Assembly: GCF_900231165.1 (NCBI RefSeq) | Contig: NZ_LT960614.1 | Coordinates: 3,721,501-3,785,500 of the forward strand | Length of the DNA stretch: 64,000 bases | Source of the DNA: Hartmannibacter diazotrophicus | GTDB lineage: Bacteria > Pseudomonadota > Alphaproteobacteria > Rhizobiales > Pleomorphomonadaceae | Direction: 5' to 3' | In this document: piece by piece, positions 38,340-47,218 of the stretch | Position numbering within the stretch: the stretch's first letter is position 1 | Layout of the letters: every line of letters begins with the position of its first letter | Position numbers and translations under genes: made by a program | Notes under the pieces: model-generated | Databases searched by the model: none | What the model saw: the letters and a program-made list of their open reading frames with translations, nothing else | Told to the model about the DNA's origin: nothing

Positions 38340-39497
38340 ATGTCGCTGAACACGTCGAAGATCGATCGCATCACTGCGATACTGGACACCGGACCCGATC
38401 CTGCATTGATGCCGATCGGCCGCCGGATTCGCACCAAGGTTTGCGACATCAACAATCTCGACATTCCCGAGCGCTCGGGCGGCATCTACCTGATCGACAT
38501 CGACCTGCGCGATCCGCGAAAGGTCGGCCGGCTGCGCGAGGCGCTCTACCCCCGGGCCGCGGACGACGTCTATATCTTCGCCGCCGGCTCGCGCGACCAT
38601 CCCTCGCGCGTCCAGGCCATGAACCTCGGGGCCAACCACGTCATCAACAAGCCGATGGACGCGGTTCAGATCGCCAAGACCCTGGTCAGCCTCTGCGAAA
38701 TGGCGCCGGACGGCAAGTCGCGCCCGCGCGGCCAGCGCTCCCCCGTGCTGACGACGCCGACGACCGGAGACCGCTCGCCCGGTTCGCCCTATGCCCTGGC
38801 CGCCGAGGCCACGGCGGCGGCAATCCCCTCGGTGACCGCGGCCAGCGAAGCCATCGACGACATCTTCTGGGCGATGCAGGAGAATTTCATCCCCGACATG
38901 GGCCTCGTCACCGACGCCTCGGTGACCGTCCTGAAGGCGCTGACCACCGTTCCGGTGGATGACTGGCTCACCAACGTGCGCATCCATCACGAGGGCACCT
39001 ACCAGCACTGCCTGCTGGCGACGGGCGTTGCGGCCGCCTTCGGCAAGACCGGCAAGATTCCGGTGGCGCTGCGCAAGCAACTCGCCGTCGCGGCGTTGCT
39101 GCACGATGTCGGCAAGTCCGCCGTGCCGCGCCGCATCCTCGAAAAGCGCAACATCCTCACCGACGGCGAAATGGAGATCGTCCGACGCCATCCGGTCGAC
39201 GGCTACGAGTTCCTGCGCAAGACGACGAGCATTCCCGACGCGATCCTGACGGCGGTCCGCGACCACCACGAACTCCTTGACGGCAGCGGCTACCCGGCGG
39301 GCCGCACGGCGGGCGACATCAGCCCCCTCACCCGCGTGCTGACGGTCTGCGACATCTACGCCGCGCTGACGGAGCGGCGCGCCTACAAGCCGGCGCTGCC
39401 GAAAGAAACGGCGCTGAAGATCCTTCACGACATGGTGGAGCGCGGCAAGATCGACGCCTCGGCGCTGGCGACGCTGGAGACGTCATTGAAGGGGTGA
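38340..39497 (+). CDS. HD-GYP domain phosphodiesterase
   Basis: A 385-residue cytoplasmic protein, likely degrading cyclic di-GMP. Residues 1-120 resemble a degenerate receiver-like domain ('GGIYLIDIDLRDPRKVGRLREALY...VINKPMDAVQIAKTL'), with the phospho-acceptor position not obvious. The HD-GYP domain is at about 195-385: 'HHEGTYQHCLLATG', HD at 255-256 in 'ALLHDVGKSAVP', 'RRHPVDGYEFL', and 'DHHELLDGSGYPAG' with GYP at 317-319. Start ATG 38340 is preferred over the open frame to 38226. The last 64 codons (from 39306) are repeated in diverged form at 47219-47401, flanking a ~7.7-kb accessory segment. Confidence 0.9.
   Translation: MSLNTSKIDRITAILDTGPDPALMPIGRRIRTKVCDINNLDIPERSGGIYLIDIDLRDPRKVGRLREALYPRAADDVYIFAAGSRDHPSRVQAMNLGANHVINKPMDAVQIAKTLVSLCEMAPDGKSRPRGQRSPVLTTPTTGDRSPGSPYALAAEATAAAIPSVTAASEAIDDIFWAMQENFIPDMGLVTDASVTVLKALTTVPVDDWLTNVRIHHEGTYQHCLLATGVAAAFGKTGKIPVALRKQLAVAALLHDVGKSAVPRRILEKRNILTDGEMEIVRRHPVDGYEFLRKTTSIPDAILTAVRDHHELLDGSGYPAGRTAGDISPLTRVLTVCDIYAALTERRAYKPALPKETALKILHDMVERGKIDASALATLETSLKG
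39306..39497 (+). repeat. Left copy of a direct repeat formed by the HD-GYP gene 3' end
   Basis: This stretch and 47219-47401 are direct repeats, roughly nine-tenths identical by eye, differing at scattered sites and by a 9-base deletion near the end. This copy is the functional 3' end of the HD-GYP gene. The pair brackets the methyltransferase, CadC-like and second WYL/VOC genes. Confidence 0.88.
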
Positions 39498-39735
39498 GAG
39501 GGGCGAAGCCTCCGGAGCGCCTGTCCGTCCACTTTACGCCCCCATTTCGGACGTTGAGGTACACTATGCCTTCGCCTGGTAGCGGACGATGGCGCCGAAC
39601 CTACAGAACGCCGGATTTACGCCATACGCGGACATTCGATTAACGAACTGAATGTCTTGCTGGTGCTCCAAAACCACCCCGGGCTGGTGGCGAGGCATAT
39701 AGCGAGGATCGAACCGTGGGATGGATAAAACCGAA

Positions 39736-39774
39736 TTGGCGATGGCGCCATCAGGATGGGTATGATACCCATCC
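39736..39774 (+). promoter_or_regulatory. Promoter and operator-like palindromes of the HTH-methyltransferase operon
   Basis: TTGGCG (39736-39741) and TATGAT (39761-39766) lie 19 bases apart, the long spacing used by MerR-controlled promoters. The perfect palindrome GATGGCGCCATC (39741-39752) lies in the spacer. A second perfect palindrome, GGATGGGTAT (39754-39763), central G, ATACCCATCC (39765-39774), covers the -10 and ends 3 bases before ATG 39778. Together they look like an autoregulated operator; transcription from this -10 would leave almost no leader and no ribosome site. Confidence 0.6.
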
Positions 39775-39777
39775 GAA

Positions 39778-40230
39778 ATGTCGCTGGTCCAAGCATCCGA
39801 AGCCGCACGCCTGTCAGGTTTAACGCCCCACCAAATTCGCGAGTGGTGTGGGCGACGCGCCGTGGTGACTGCGGATGTGCCGCCGGCAGGCCGCGGACAT
39901 TTGGCACTCTTTTCCTGGCAAACCATTTTGGCACTGCGCGTCCTCAATGAGGTTCACCAGCGCTATGGCGTGGAGGTCAGCGGCTGGCGCATGGCGATTG
40001 CACAATTGCAGACGCTTTTGAAGGGGCGCTCGTTCCCCTCCCTATGGTGCGCCGTCGCGGTGTTTCCCAACGCGCACGAGGCGTTGCTGAAATTGGAAGG
40101 GGAAATCTACACCAAGGACGTCTGTTTGACCGTCAGCCTGCGTCGACACTTGGAGGCCCTGGCCACGCCCAGCCAATTGCTAGTCGAAGCACAACTGCCG
40201 CTGTTTCCGGCGATGGCGGTTCGCCGATGA
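39778..40230 (+). CDS. MerR-like helix-turn-helix protein
   Basis: A 150-residue protein, first gene of a three-gene operon. Residues 1-75 resemble a MerR DNA-binding domain: 'MSLVQASEAARLSGLTPHQIREW' (recognition helix), then the wing and a second helix 'LALFSWQTILALRVLNEVHQ'. There is no long dimerisation helix as in classical MerR, and no cysteine metal site; the C-terminal half is unassigned. It overlaps the methyltransferase gene by 4 bases (ATGA, 40227-40230). It probably represses or activates its own operon through the palindromes directly upstream, which would keep methyltransferase dose low. Confidence 0.75.
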   Translation: MSLVQASEAARLSGLTPHQIREWCGRRAVVTADVPPAGRGHLALFSWQTILALRVLNEVHQRYGVEVSGWRMAIAQLQTLLKGRSFPSLWCAVAVFPNAHEALLKLEGEIYTKDVCLTVSLRRHLEALATPSQLLVEAQLPLFPAMAVRR

Positions 40231-42668
40231 CCGGGTTTGGCCTCGCCTTCGAATGGAGTCAGCGCTTTGGCCTAGCGCTCGCGCCGCTCTTTGAAGGGCA
40301 TGACGCCGCCCCCTTGTCTGGCGATCACCACGTCCTGCTGGACGGCGGGTTTGGCACCTTTGCGCTATCGACCTCGACCGAGGATCTGTGGCGGCACAGC
40401 GATCCGGCCGGATGGGCTTGGTCGAGCGATATTCCCCACCACGTCACCGTCACCGACGATAAGGTGGCCGTGCTACGGTGGGATGCGCCCCACGAGCCCC
40501 GAGTTTATGAGCGAGGCGGCGTTGAGCGCAGCCTCGACCGATTCTATGCCTATCTCAACAAAGATCGTCTGCGCTCGAATCGCGGCGTGGTCGATCATCT
40601 GCTCAACTATTTCCGACGCATTCGCTCGCTAAGCCACAACGCGGGTCTGCCAGACGCGCGCACGACCGACATTTATCTCGCTGCCTTGGCGCGGCTGATC
40701 GCGCCGCAGCAATATCAAGACGAACCGGCAGCCCTAGGTCTGACCGAGGACGGTCCTGAGCTTTGCACGCGACTGGCGGCTCACGGCCTGGACGCGGCAG
40801 GAGCCGAGGTTGCTGCGGCGCCGGGCGGTCTATCGTTCCTTCGGCTCTACCCGGCCCTGGCCATCCGCCACGCCGGCGGCCAGCTTTTCCAGGAGGCGCA
40901 TTTCGAACTGCTGCGCGTCTCGCCGAATTTTGACCTGTTTGGCCTAATCGATGCGCCCGAGACTCGGGTGGACAATCGCGGCGGCGCCCATTTCACACCG
41001 CCGGCCCTAGCCCGCAGCATGGTCGAGCAGGTGCTGGTCGCCATTCCTGATCTGGCCAGTCGCCAAGCGCTAACGCTGTGCGATCCGGCCTGTGGATCGG
41101 GGGCGTTCTTGCACGAAGCGCTACGCGCACTGCGCCGCGCAGGCTTCAACGGTAGACTTAAACTGGTGGGACTGGACATTTCCGCCGCTGCCATCGCTAT
41201 GGCTCGTTTTGTCTTGCGGTTATCTCTGCGAGACTGGTCGCCCGCCGGTGGGGTCGAACTTGAACTGACCCTCGGCGACTCGCTGGGCGATGCAGGAATG
41301 CCGGCCTGCGATGTCATCGTCATGAATCCACCATTTATCGCCTTTGGAGCTCAGAGCGCTAAGCAGCGCGAGCAACTGCGCGACGCCACCGACGCCAGCG
41401 CGGCGCGAGGTGACTATAGTATGGCTTTCGTGGCGCGGGGCCTCCAAGCGCTCAATCCCGGCGGGGTTCTCGGGTCGCTGTTTCCGGCCAGCCTCCTGTC
41501 TTTGAAGGCTGCGGCAAGCTGGCGCGAGAGACTGGCATCTGAAGGCGATGTTCGCATGCTTGCTACCATCGGCGATTTCGGCCTGTTTTCGCATGCGATG
41601 GTACAGGTCGCATGCGCAGTAGTGCGCAAGGGCCGGCCGCAGGCTCCCTCGACATTGACTGCAATCCTGACCGAGAATGACGCGGCCGCCACTGGAGAGG
41701 CCCTACGCCAAATCCGCAAGCTCAATGGCACTGCGCCTTCGGCTCCGATCATCGAAAGCAATTGGAGCCTGTTTCCGATCCTGTCGGACTCGCTGACCGG
41801 ACGGCCGACCTGGCGATTGCCAACGCCGGGCAATGAGCGACTCCTGACCGATCTAAGTGAATTGTCTCTGCCAAGTGTACAGGATCTCTTCGAAGTTTCT
41901 CAGGGGATTAAGACCGGGCTCAATGACATCCTGCTGCTGCCGAAGGAGAAATGGCGCACCCTACCAGCCAAAGAAAAAAGGGCCTTCCGCATAGCGACTA
42001 TGACCGATTCTATTCAGAATGGTCGCGTCGTAATGCCCTACTACGTGTTCTTTCCCCACACATCCGCTGGGCCTCTGTTCCCAAACGAGGCCGCCGTCGC
42101 GGAGGCTGTCCCCAGCTACTTCAAAAATGTACTTGAACCCGCACGAGAGAGACTTGCTTCCCGTACTGCAATACGATCCAAGCGTACGGATTGGTGGGGG
42201 CTCGACCGTCCGCGATCTTGGGCCTATGATGATGGACCTCGAATTATCAGCAAGTTCTTCTCCGGCGAAGGCGGATTCGTGGGCGACTACGAAGCGGACT
42301 ATGTCGCGGTGATGGGGCACGTCTGGACGCCGAAAGCGCCACTAGTCGAGGCGGATGATGAGGCTCTGCCCTTGGCGGACCTTCTGGCCGCCTACGTTGC
42401 GATGTTTAATTCATCGCCGTTTGCCAAGCTGCTCAGTCTCTATGCTCCACATGTCGCTGGAGGGCAGTTTGACCTCAGCGCCCGTCACGTCAATCCCATA
42501 CCTCTGCCTGATTTGCGCGCGCTCAGTATTGACCCACGCGCCGGCCGCCGGGTGAGTGAACTGGCTATGCTTGGCAAGGCCGTCGATGTGACCGATCCAT
42601 CCTGGCGCAGCCGAACGGCTCAGATTGTGGCGGAGATGTATGGCACGCCTGCACTCGCAATCACTTAG
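40227..42668 (+). CDS. N6-adenine DNA methyltransferase (type I/IIG-like)
   Basis: An 813-residue enzyme. The S-adenosylmethionine motifs are clear: 'GGAHFTPPALAR' (252-263, motif X), 'DPACGSGAFL' (286-295, motif I), 'GLDISAAAIAMAR' (motif II), and NPPF (367-370, motif IV), which methylates adenine N6. The N-terminal 250 residues and the C-terminal ~400 residues ('LFEVSQGIKTGLNDILLL...', possible target-recognition region) are unassigned. No PD-(D/E)XK nuclease or helicase motif is seen in it or beside it. ATG 40227 overlaps the HTH gene stop. It may be an orphan methylase, part of a restriction system with an unrecognised effector, or a regulator; the next gene is the candidate partner. Confidence 0.88.
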   Translation: MTGFGLAFEWSQRFGLALAPLFEGHDAAPLSGDHHVLLDGGFGTFALSTSTEDLWRHSDPAGWAWSSDIPHHVTVTDDKVAVLRWDAPHEPRVYERGGVERSLDRFYAYLNKDRLRSNRGVVDHLLNYFRRIRSLSHNAGLPDARTTDIYLAALARLIAPQQYQDEPAALGLTEDGPELCTRLAAHGLDAAGAEVAAAPGGLSFLRLYPALAIRHAGGQLFQEAHFELLRVSPNFDLFGLIDAPETRVDNRGGAHFTPPALARSMVEQVLVAIPDLASRQALTLCDPACGSGAFLHEALRALRRAGFNGRLKLVGLDISAAAIAMARFVLRLSLRDWSPAGGVELELTLGDSLGDAGMPACDVIVMNPPFIAFGAQSAKQREQLRDATDASAARGDYSMAFVARGLQALNPGGVLGSLFPASLLSLKAAASWRERLASEGDVRMLATIGDFGLFSHAMVQVACAVVRKGRPQAPSTLTAILTENDAAATGEALRQIRKLNGTAPSAPIIESNWSLFPILSDSLTGRPTWRLPTPGNERLLTDLSELSLPSVQDLFEVSQGIKTGLNDILLLPKEKWRTLPAKEKRAFRIATMTDSIQNGRVVMPYYVFFPHTSAGPLFPNEAAVAEAVPSYFKNVLEPARERLASRTAIRSKRTDWWGLDRPRSWAYDDGPRIISKFFSGEGGFVGDYEADYVAVMGHVWTPKAPLVEADDEALPLADLLAAYVAMFNSSPFAKLLSLYAPHVAGGQFDLSARHVNPIPLPDLRALSIDPRAGRRVSELAMLGKAVDVTDPSWRSRTAQIVAEMYGTPALAIT

Positions 42669-43410
42669 CTCGCCGCCAGAGCTTCGGGCTACCAAGGGCG
42701 CGCTCGACCAACGATGGATTGAGCTGACAGGCCTCATCACCGCAGCTCTCGAGCTTGCTCCGCGACAGCTTCAGGTGGAGGCAGACTACCAGTCCGATCG
42801 CGTATGGGCTGGCTTGCAGGGTCCGGCGTGCGAACGCGTCACCCGTTATCAAGGCGGCGCAAGCTGGGTGGCGCCGCTATGCGAGATGCCGAGCAATCTC
42901 CTCGCCTGGCTAGGCTGGCAGGAGGTCTGGGAGCTAACGACGGGGCAACGTCCCTACAGGTTCAAGAATATGGGCCTGACCGTCTATCTTGGAAAACGTC
43001 ACGAGGCAATCAAGCCTCAGTTTCTCCGGCTGGAATGGCCCGGCATCACAAAGTGGGCGGGGCCGGAGGTTTCGTTTCAAAGCCCAGGCGCGGGTCATCC
43101 CCATTGGCAGATCGATTTGATGCGTAGTCTGGCCCGAGACCAACCGGTCGATTTCCAACCCGATCCGGTGGAGATTGTTGAGGATTTCGAAACCGCGCTA
43201 CAGGAGCCAACAGTCGATGATCTGGTTCGGCGGCTCTCGGTCGAGCGCATGCATTTGGCGAGCGCAGCACCTTGGTGGCTTCCCGCGCCGTCGGGCGATG
43301 TCGGTCGCCACATGAACGCGCCGAGCGATCTTCCGGCGCTAAGCCGGTGGCTCAACCACAGCCTTCTCTATCTGCGACAGGAACTAGCACGGTGCGTGGT
43401 GCATGCCTAA
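42640..43410 (+). CDS. Unknown protein encoded with the methyltransferase
   Basis: A 256-residue soluble protein, third gene of the operon. ATG 42640 follows CGGAGATGT; a TTG start at 42625 is possible. It overlaps the methyltransferase 3' end by 29 bases, so translation is coupled. Features: Trp-rich blocks ('WAGLQGPACERVTRYQGGASWVAPLCE', 'WLGWQEVWELTTGQRPYRF') and two hydrophobic-charged helices near the end. I recognise no family, catalytic motif or signal peptide. Because it is fixed to a methyltransferase and a small regulator, it may be the effector or specificity part of an uncharacterised modification or defence system. Confidence 0.7.
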   Translation: MARLHSQSLSSPPELRATKGALDQRWIELTGLITAALELAPRQLQVEADYQSDRVWAGLQGPACERVTRYQGGASWVAPLCEMPSNLLAWLGWQEVWELTTGQRPYRFKNMGLTVYLGKRHEAIKPQFLRLEWPGITKWAGPEVSFQSPGAGHPHWQIDLMRSLARDQPVDFQPDPVEIVEDFETALQEPTVDDLVRRLSVERMHLASAAPWWLPAPSGDVGRHMNAPSDLPALSRWLNHSLLYLRQELARCVVHA

Positions 43411-43798
43411 CCACGCGCGGCGCCTGCTCTGCGGCAGCGCCACGAAGGCGGACGTCCAAAGTGTCGGCAAAGAGTCAAAGTAGTCCTCTCGGAGCTGCGC
43501 AGGAGCGGCGGCAATAAGGTCGGAAGCCGTCGTTAAGACCTATATGCATCGAATAGAAACTGTTTGGGCCTCTAACCCTGAAAGCGGACAGTCTACCTGA
43601 CCATTCAGGTCAAGGAGAAGGGACAGGACACATTCACAAGTCGGCCCGGTGTCTCAGGGTCGCGTGCCTTGGCGTCGACACGGATGATGTGCCGACCCCT
43701 GCGGAGAAAACTGGAACCTGCCTGAATTCGGGCGCCGGTTCTCGATGGGGCGGCGTTCGCCGCCCGCTGGTTGGCCGTAACGCCCTGTCCCAACGCAA
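43411..43798. other. Non-coding stretch after the methyltransferase operon
   Basis: No coding frame is convincing. A perfect palindrome GGGCGGCG (43748-43755)-TT-CGCCGCCC (43758-43765) is present. The region probably holds the 3' end of the operon transcript. Confidence 0.4.
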
Positions 43799-43826
43799 AA
43801 GGGCCGCGCCCTGCGGCACGGCCCTT
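43799..43826 (-). terminator. Terminator of the tautomerase gene
   Basis: Arms AAGGGCCGCGCC (43799-43810) and GGCACGGCCCTT (43815-43826) pair over 12 positions with one wobble around CTGC. On the minus strand it follows the tautomerase stop by 23 bases and runs into TTTTGCG, a weak T-tract. Confidence 0.65.
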
Positions 43827-43849
43827 GCTGCAACCGGTATCCGGTCTGG

Positions 43850-44074
43850 TCAGGCGGCTTTCTTGCCCGACATGGCATGCACGTCCGCTGCCCCAAGGCG
43901 CTGGCCGCCGATGGCCCAGTCGCCCTGCTCGACTTCCATGATGCGGACCCAGGTGACCGGGCGCATGGCCTCGCCTTCCACGGCGACCATGGCTTCGGTG
44001 ACCTTGTCGATCAGGTCGTGCTTCTGTTCCGGGGTGAAGACATCCTTGATGACATCGATCGTGACGAGGGGCAT
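43850..44074 (-). CDS. 4-oxalocrotonate tautomerase family protein
   Basis: A 74-residue protein. After Met removal Pro2 becomes the N-terminal catalytic proline: [20 protein letters not shown]. The next conserved block '[15 protein letters not shown]' and '[19 protein letters not shown]' fit the family, which tautomerises keto-enol substrates or dehalogenates. Substrate is unknown. It is divergent from the CadC-like regulator, 148 bases apart, so that protein may regulate it. Confidence 0.88.
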   Translation of the reverse strand: MPLVTIDVIKDVFTPEQKHDLIDKVTEAMVAVEGEAMRPVTWVRIMEVEQGDWAIGGQRLGAADVHAMSGKKAA

Positions 44075-44222
44075 TTCAAATCTCCTTGCTGATGTTTCTG
44101 TGTTTCAAACCGTTATCGGCTGTTCCCGATGAGCAAGAGATACGCCCTGCCGTCCGGCAATGCTTGACGGCGGCGTGAAGATACCTGACCTTTTCATGAA
44201 GAATTTGGAAAAGGGGGAACAC

Positions 44223-45830
44223 GTGCCGCAAGCCGACGCCCTGGTGTTCACCTTTGACGGGTTTGAACTGGACGGCGCACGTTTCGAATTGCGCCGCGAC
44301 GGCAAGCCCCTGGCGGTCGAGCCGCAGGTGCTCTCGCTCCTCATGCTGCTGGCGGAAAACCGCGACCGGATGGTCAGCAAGGACGAACTGATCGAGCGTA
44401 TCTGGGGCGGACGGATCGTCTCCGAATCCGCCGTGGCGGCGCGGATCAAGGCGGCGCGCAAGGCTGTGGCGGACAAGGGCAGCGCGCAGAAGGTCATCCG
44501 CACGATCCATGGCAAGGGCTTTCGATTTGTCGCGCAGACCGAGGTGACCGGCGCTCCGGCAAAGGCGAGCCCTGTCGGTTCCGGTCTCCTGACCGAGGAA
44601 CAGGCCGCCAAGGCCATCGACGACGTCCTCAAGACGGCACGCGACGGGCGGCCGTCCATCGCCGTCCTGCCCTTCCAGTATTTCGGCGAACCGGGGCCGC
44701 ATGACATCGTGGCCGACGCCCTGCCCGCCGACATCATCGCGGATTTGTCGCGTCTGCACTGGCTGTTCGTCATCGCGCGCGGGTCGAGCTTCCGCTTTCG
44801 CGGGCTCGATGCGGACCCGCTGTCCGCCGGACGGCAGCTCAGCGTTCGCTACGGGCTCACCGGCACGGTCGAACTGTCGGGCGAGAGCGTCTCGATCGGC
44901 GTCTCGCTGATCGACATGACAAGCGGCGGCACGATCTGGGCGGAACAGTATCGCGGCAGCCTGCCCGAACTGCAGCAGTTGAGGCAGGAGATCGAAGGCC
45001 ACGTGGTCGCCAGCCTTGCGGTGCAGATCCCGCAGAACGAAGTGCGGATCGCGCGCGGACGCGCCCCGGGAGAACTCGACGCATGGGCCTGCTTCCACCT
45101 CGGGCTCGATCACATGTACCGCTTCAACCGGCAGGACAACGCCCGCGCCGCGGCGCTGTTCACCCAGTCGCTGGACCGCGATCCCTATTTCTCGGGCGCC
45201 ATGGGCGGGCTGTCCTTCACCCATTTCCAGTCGGCCTTCATGCGCTTCGGGGACGATCCCGAGGCGGAGGTGGAAAAGGCCCGCGCACTGGCCCAGAAGG
45301 CGGTGGAGACCGACCGGCTCGATCCGTTTGCCCATTTCAATGTCGGCCGATGTTCCTGGCTCGAAGGACGGCTCGAGGATTCGATCGCCTGGTTCGACCG
45401 GGCGACCAGCCTCAGCCCCAGTTTCGCGCAGGGCGTCTATACACGCGGGCTGGTGAGCGTGATGGCCGGCCAGGCGGAAGAGGCCGATGTCGATCTTGCG
45501 CTGGCGCTGGACCTCAGCCCGCTCGACCCGCTCGCCTATGGCATGGTGTCGGGGCGTGCGCTGGCGCAATTGCAGCTCGGCGACAAGGAGAGGGCAGAAG
45601 AACTCGGCGTGAAGGCGGCGCTGATGCCGGGCGCGCACAAGCATATCGCGCTGATCGCGGCGCTGACGTCGCATCTGGTCGGCAAGGATGCCGAGGCGCA
45701 GCGATGGCTTGCACGGGCAAAACAGGCCGATCCGACGATCAGTTCGGAGGTCTTCTTCGCCTCCTTCCCCTTTGCCGAGAACGCGGCACGCGAGACGATC
45801 GAGAAAGGCCTGCGAGACCTGGGGGTTTGA
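44223..45830 (+). CDS. CadC-like winged-helix regulator with TolB-like and TPR domains
   Basis: A 535-residue protein. Residues about 8-110 form an OmpR/CadC winged helix ('FDGFELDGARFELRRDGKPL...MVSKDELIERIWGGRIVSESAVAARIKAARKAV...RTIHGKGFRFVAQ'). A TolB N-terminal-like domain follows at about 145-270 ('PSIAVLPFQYFGEPGPHDIV'), then TPR-type helix pairs to the end. There is no membrane segment, unlike CadC. GTG 44223 is chosen because GGGGGAA precedes it and homologues start just before FDGFEL; ATG 44196 and 44160 are alternatives. It is divergent from the tautomerase gene, a common pairing that suggests it regulates it. Confidence 0.85.
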   Translation: MPQADALVFTFDGFELDGARFELRRDGKPLAVEPQVLSLLMLLAENRDRMVSKDELIERIWGGRIVSESAVAARIKAARKAVADKGSAQKVIRTIHGKGFRFVAQTEVTGAPAKASPVGSGLLTEEQAAKAIDDVLKTARDGRPSIAVLPFQYFGEPGPHDIVADALPADIIADLSRLHWLFVIARGSSFRFRGLDADPLSAGRQLSVRYGLTGTVELSGESVSIGVSLIDMTSGGTIWAEQYRGSLPELQQLRQEIEGHVVASLAVQIPQNEVRIARGRAPGELDAWACFHLGLDHMYRFNRQDNARAAALFTQSLDRDPYFSGAMGGLSFTHFQSAFMRFGDDPEAEVEKARALAQKAVETDRLDPFAHFNVGRCSWLEGRLEDSIAWFDRATSLSPSFAQGVYTRGLVSVMAGQAEEADVDLALALDLSPLDPLAYGMVSGRALAQLQLGDKERAEELGVKAALMPGAHKHIALIAALTSHLVGKDAEAQRWLARAKQADPTISSEVFFASFPFAENAARETIEKGLRDLGV

Positions 45831-45854
45831 GAGAACTGGGGGTTTGAGAGAACT
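45821..45854. repeat. 17-bp tandem duplication at a stop codon
   Basis: Two perfect copies of GGGGGTTTGAGAGAACT (45821-45837 and 45838-45854). The stop codon TGA of the CadC-like gene (45828-45830) is inside the first copy, so the protein end is encoded by the repeat. This looks like a recent slippage event. Confidence 0.8.
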
Positions 45855-46004
45855 GGCGAGTATCCCCAACGGTGTCGTCGGCAGCAATGCGGCGCTGGCG
45901 ATCTCCGTCTAGGTCCGAGAAACGGGGTGGTGAGCAGAAGGGCCGTTTTGGGGTGGCAGGCAGGGGATCGCTGCCGCCTTGAAAAACGACAGTACGAAAA
46001 CCCC

Positions 46005-46703
46005 CTAAGGGCTTTTGCCGAGCTCGGCAGCCCGCCAAGCCTCCCGGCGGCGATTGAGGTCAGATTTCGGCTCCGGAATGGATTCATCGAGGGTTTCGAC
46101 AGCGACCATCCGATCGGTACGGAAGTGGCGAAACGCCTGTCGCAGCTCACACCATGCGATCAGGATGCGGTTGGTATCCGAGTAACCCAGGATGACCGGC
46201 CACACCGTCCGCTCGGTCCGAGTGCCATCCTCAGCGCAGTATTGGAGACGTAGCTTCGATCGCGAACGGATCGCATCGCGCAGAGTTGCCGTGTCGACGG
46301 CGTCCTCCATTGGGGCGAGACGCGGTGGTACGCCCGTGCTTGGTTCCATGACATATGCCCGCAGATGCGCGGGGATGACCGTGGCAATCTTCGCCAGGAC
46401 GTCGTGAGCAGCAGGAGAGAGAAGCGGGTCACCGCGACCGGCAACCCACTGCGCGCCGAGGACGATGGCCTCCAGCTCCACCTGGGTCAGCATCAATGGC
46501 GGCATGTCGTAGTCGTCTGCCAGCAGATAGCCGAAGCCGGCTTCACCCGTGATGGGTACCCGCTGTGCCATGAGGGCCGCGATGTCGCGATAGACGGTGC
46601 GGAGTGAAACCTCCAGTTCGGCCGCCAGGACGGCGCCGGTCAGGGGCCGCGTCGATCGTCGAAGAAGCTGGATGATCTGAAAGAGGCGTTCGGCACGACG
46701 CAC
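46005..46703 (-). CDS. YafY-type transcriptional regulator (HTH + WYL domain)
   Basis: A 232-residue regulator, same length and design as the one at 15759-16457. The winged helix is at residues 1-60 (LFQIIQLLRRSTRPLTGAVL, then LEVSLRTVYRDIAALMAQRV). The WYL domain is at about 135-220 ('LRDAIRSRSKLRLQYCAEDG', 'WPVILGYSDTNRILIAWCELR'). It is divergent from a VOC gene across 87 bases, so it very likely controls that gene. It lies inside the segment bracketed by the two HD-GYP 3' ends, so it arrived with the segment. Confidence 0.9.
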   Translation of the reverse strand: MRRAERLFQIIQLLRRSTRPLTGAVLAAELEVSLRTVYRDIAALMAQRVPITGEAGFGYLLADDYDMPPLMLTQVELEAIVLGAQWVAGRGDPLLSPAAHDVLAKIATVIPAHLRAYVMEPSTGVPPRLAPMEDAVDTATLRDAIRSRSKLRLQYCAEDGTRTERTVWPVILGYSDTNRILIAWCELRQAFRHFRTDRMVAVETLDESIPEPKSDLNRRREAWRAAELGKSP

Positions 46704-46790
46704 CGGCTGATGACTCCTGCTGACACAACGCTGGCAGCATGAGTGCGGTACAAGGCCGCCGCATACAAGCCACCAACCGGGATTTTAAGT

Positions 46791-47189
46791 ATGAAGTTTG
46801 CCTCTGTCCGCCTGATCGCCTCCGATATCAAGGCGATGGTCGCCTTCTACGAGCTGGTAACGGGTCAAACCGCCGACTGGCTTGCGCCGCAGTTTGCCGA
46901 GATCGTCACGCCGGGCGCGACGCTTGCCATCGGCAGCGCGGAGACGGTCGCGGTTTTTGCCGAAGGGAGCGCAGAACCGAGTGCCAATCGCACCGCTATC
47001 CTGGAGTTCATGGTCGAGGACCTCGATGACGCCTTCGCACGCCTGAACGGCAAGGCTGAGCTGGTGCATGAGCGCAAGCTGATGCCGTGGGGAAATCGCA
47101 CGTTCCAGGTCCGCGATCCCGAAGGCTCGGCCGTCAGCATCTTCATGCCCTTTACGGATGCGGCAAAGGCTCGGTTTGGATCTCGATAG
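46791..47189 (+). CDS. VOC-family protein
   Basis: A 132-residue protein with paired beta-alpha-beta-beta-beta units: 'MKFASVRLIASDIKAMVAFYELVTG' and 'ELVHERKLMPWGNRTFQVRDPEGSAVSIFMPF'. The Glu in 'ILEFMVEDL' and Arg/His positions fit metal or ligand binding of the glyoxalase/bleomycin-resistance fold, but the reaction is not evident. ATG 46791 is chosen because the fold starts there. Its likely regulator is the divergent WYL gene. The HD-GYP fragment begins 30 bases after its stop. Confidence 0.87.
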   Translation: MKFASVRLIASDIKAMVAFYELVTGQTADWLAPQFAEIVTPGATLAIGSAETVAVFAEGSAEPSANRTAILEFMVEDLDDAFARLNGKAELVHERKLMPWGNRTFQVRDPEGSAVSIFMPFTDAAKARFGSR

Positions 47190-47218
47190 AGGCAAACGCG
47201 GATAGTCGCGCTGAACGG

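Noticed and set aside
39564-39947. Minus-strand frame of 127 codons across the start of the HTH gene
   Set aside because: It runs antisense through the real HTH gene and its operator palindromes and has no family resemblance.
39498-47218. Prophage or integrative conjugative element
   Set aside because: No integrase, structural, relaxase or conjugation genes and no tRNA attachment site; only the duplicated HD-GYP 3' end marks the borders.
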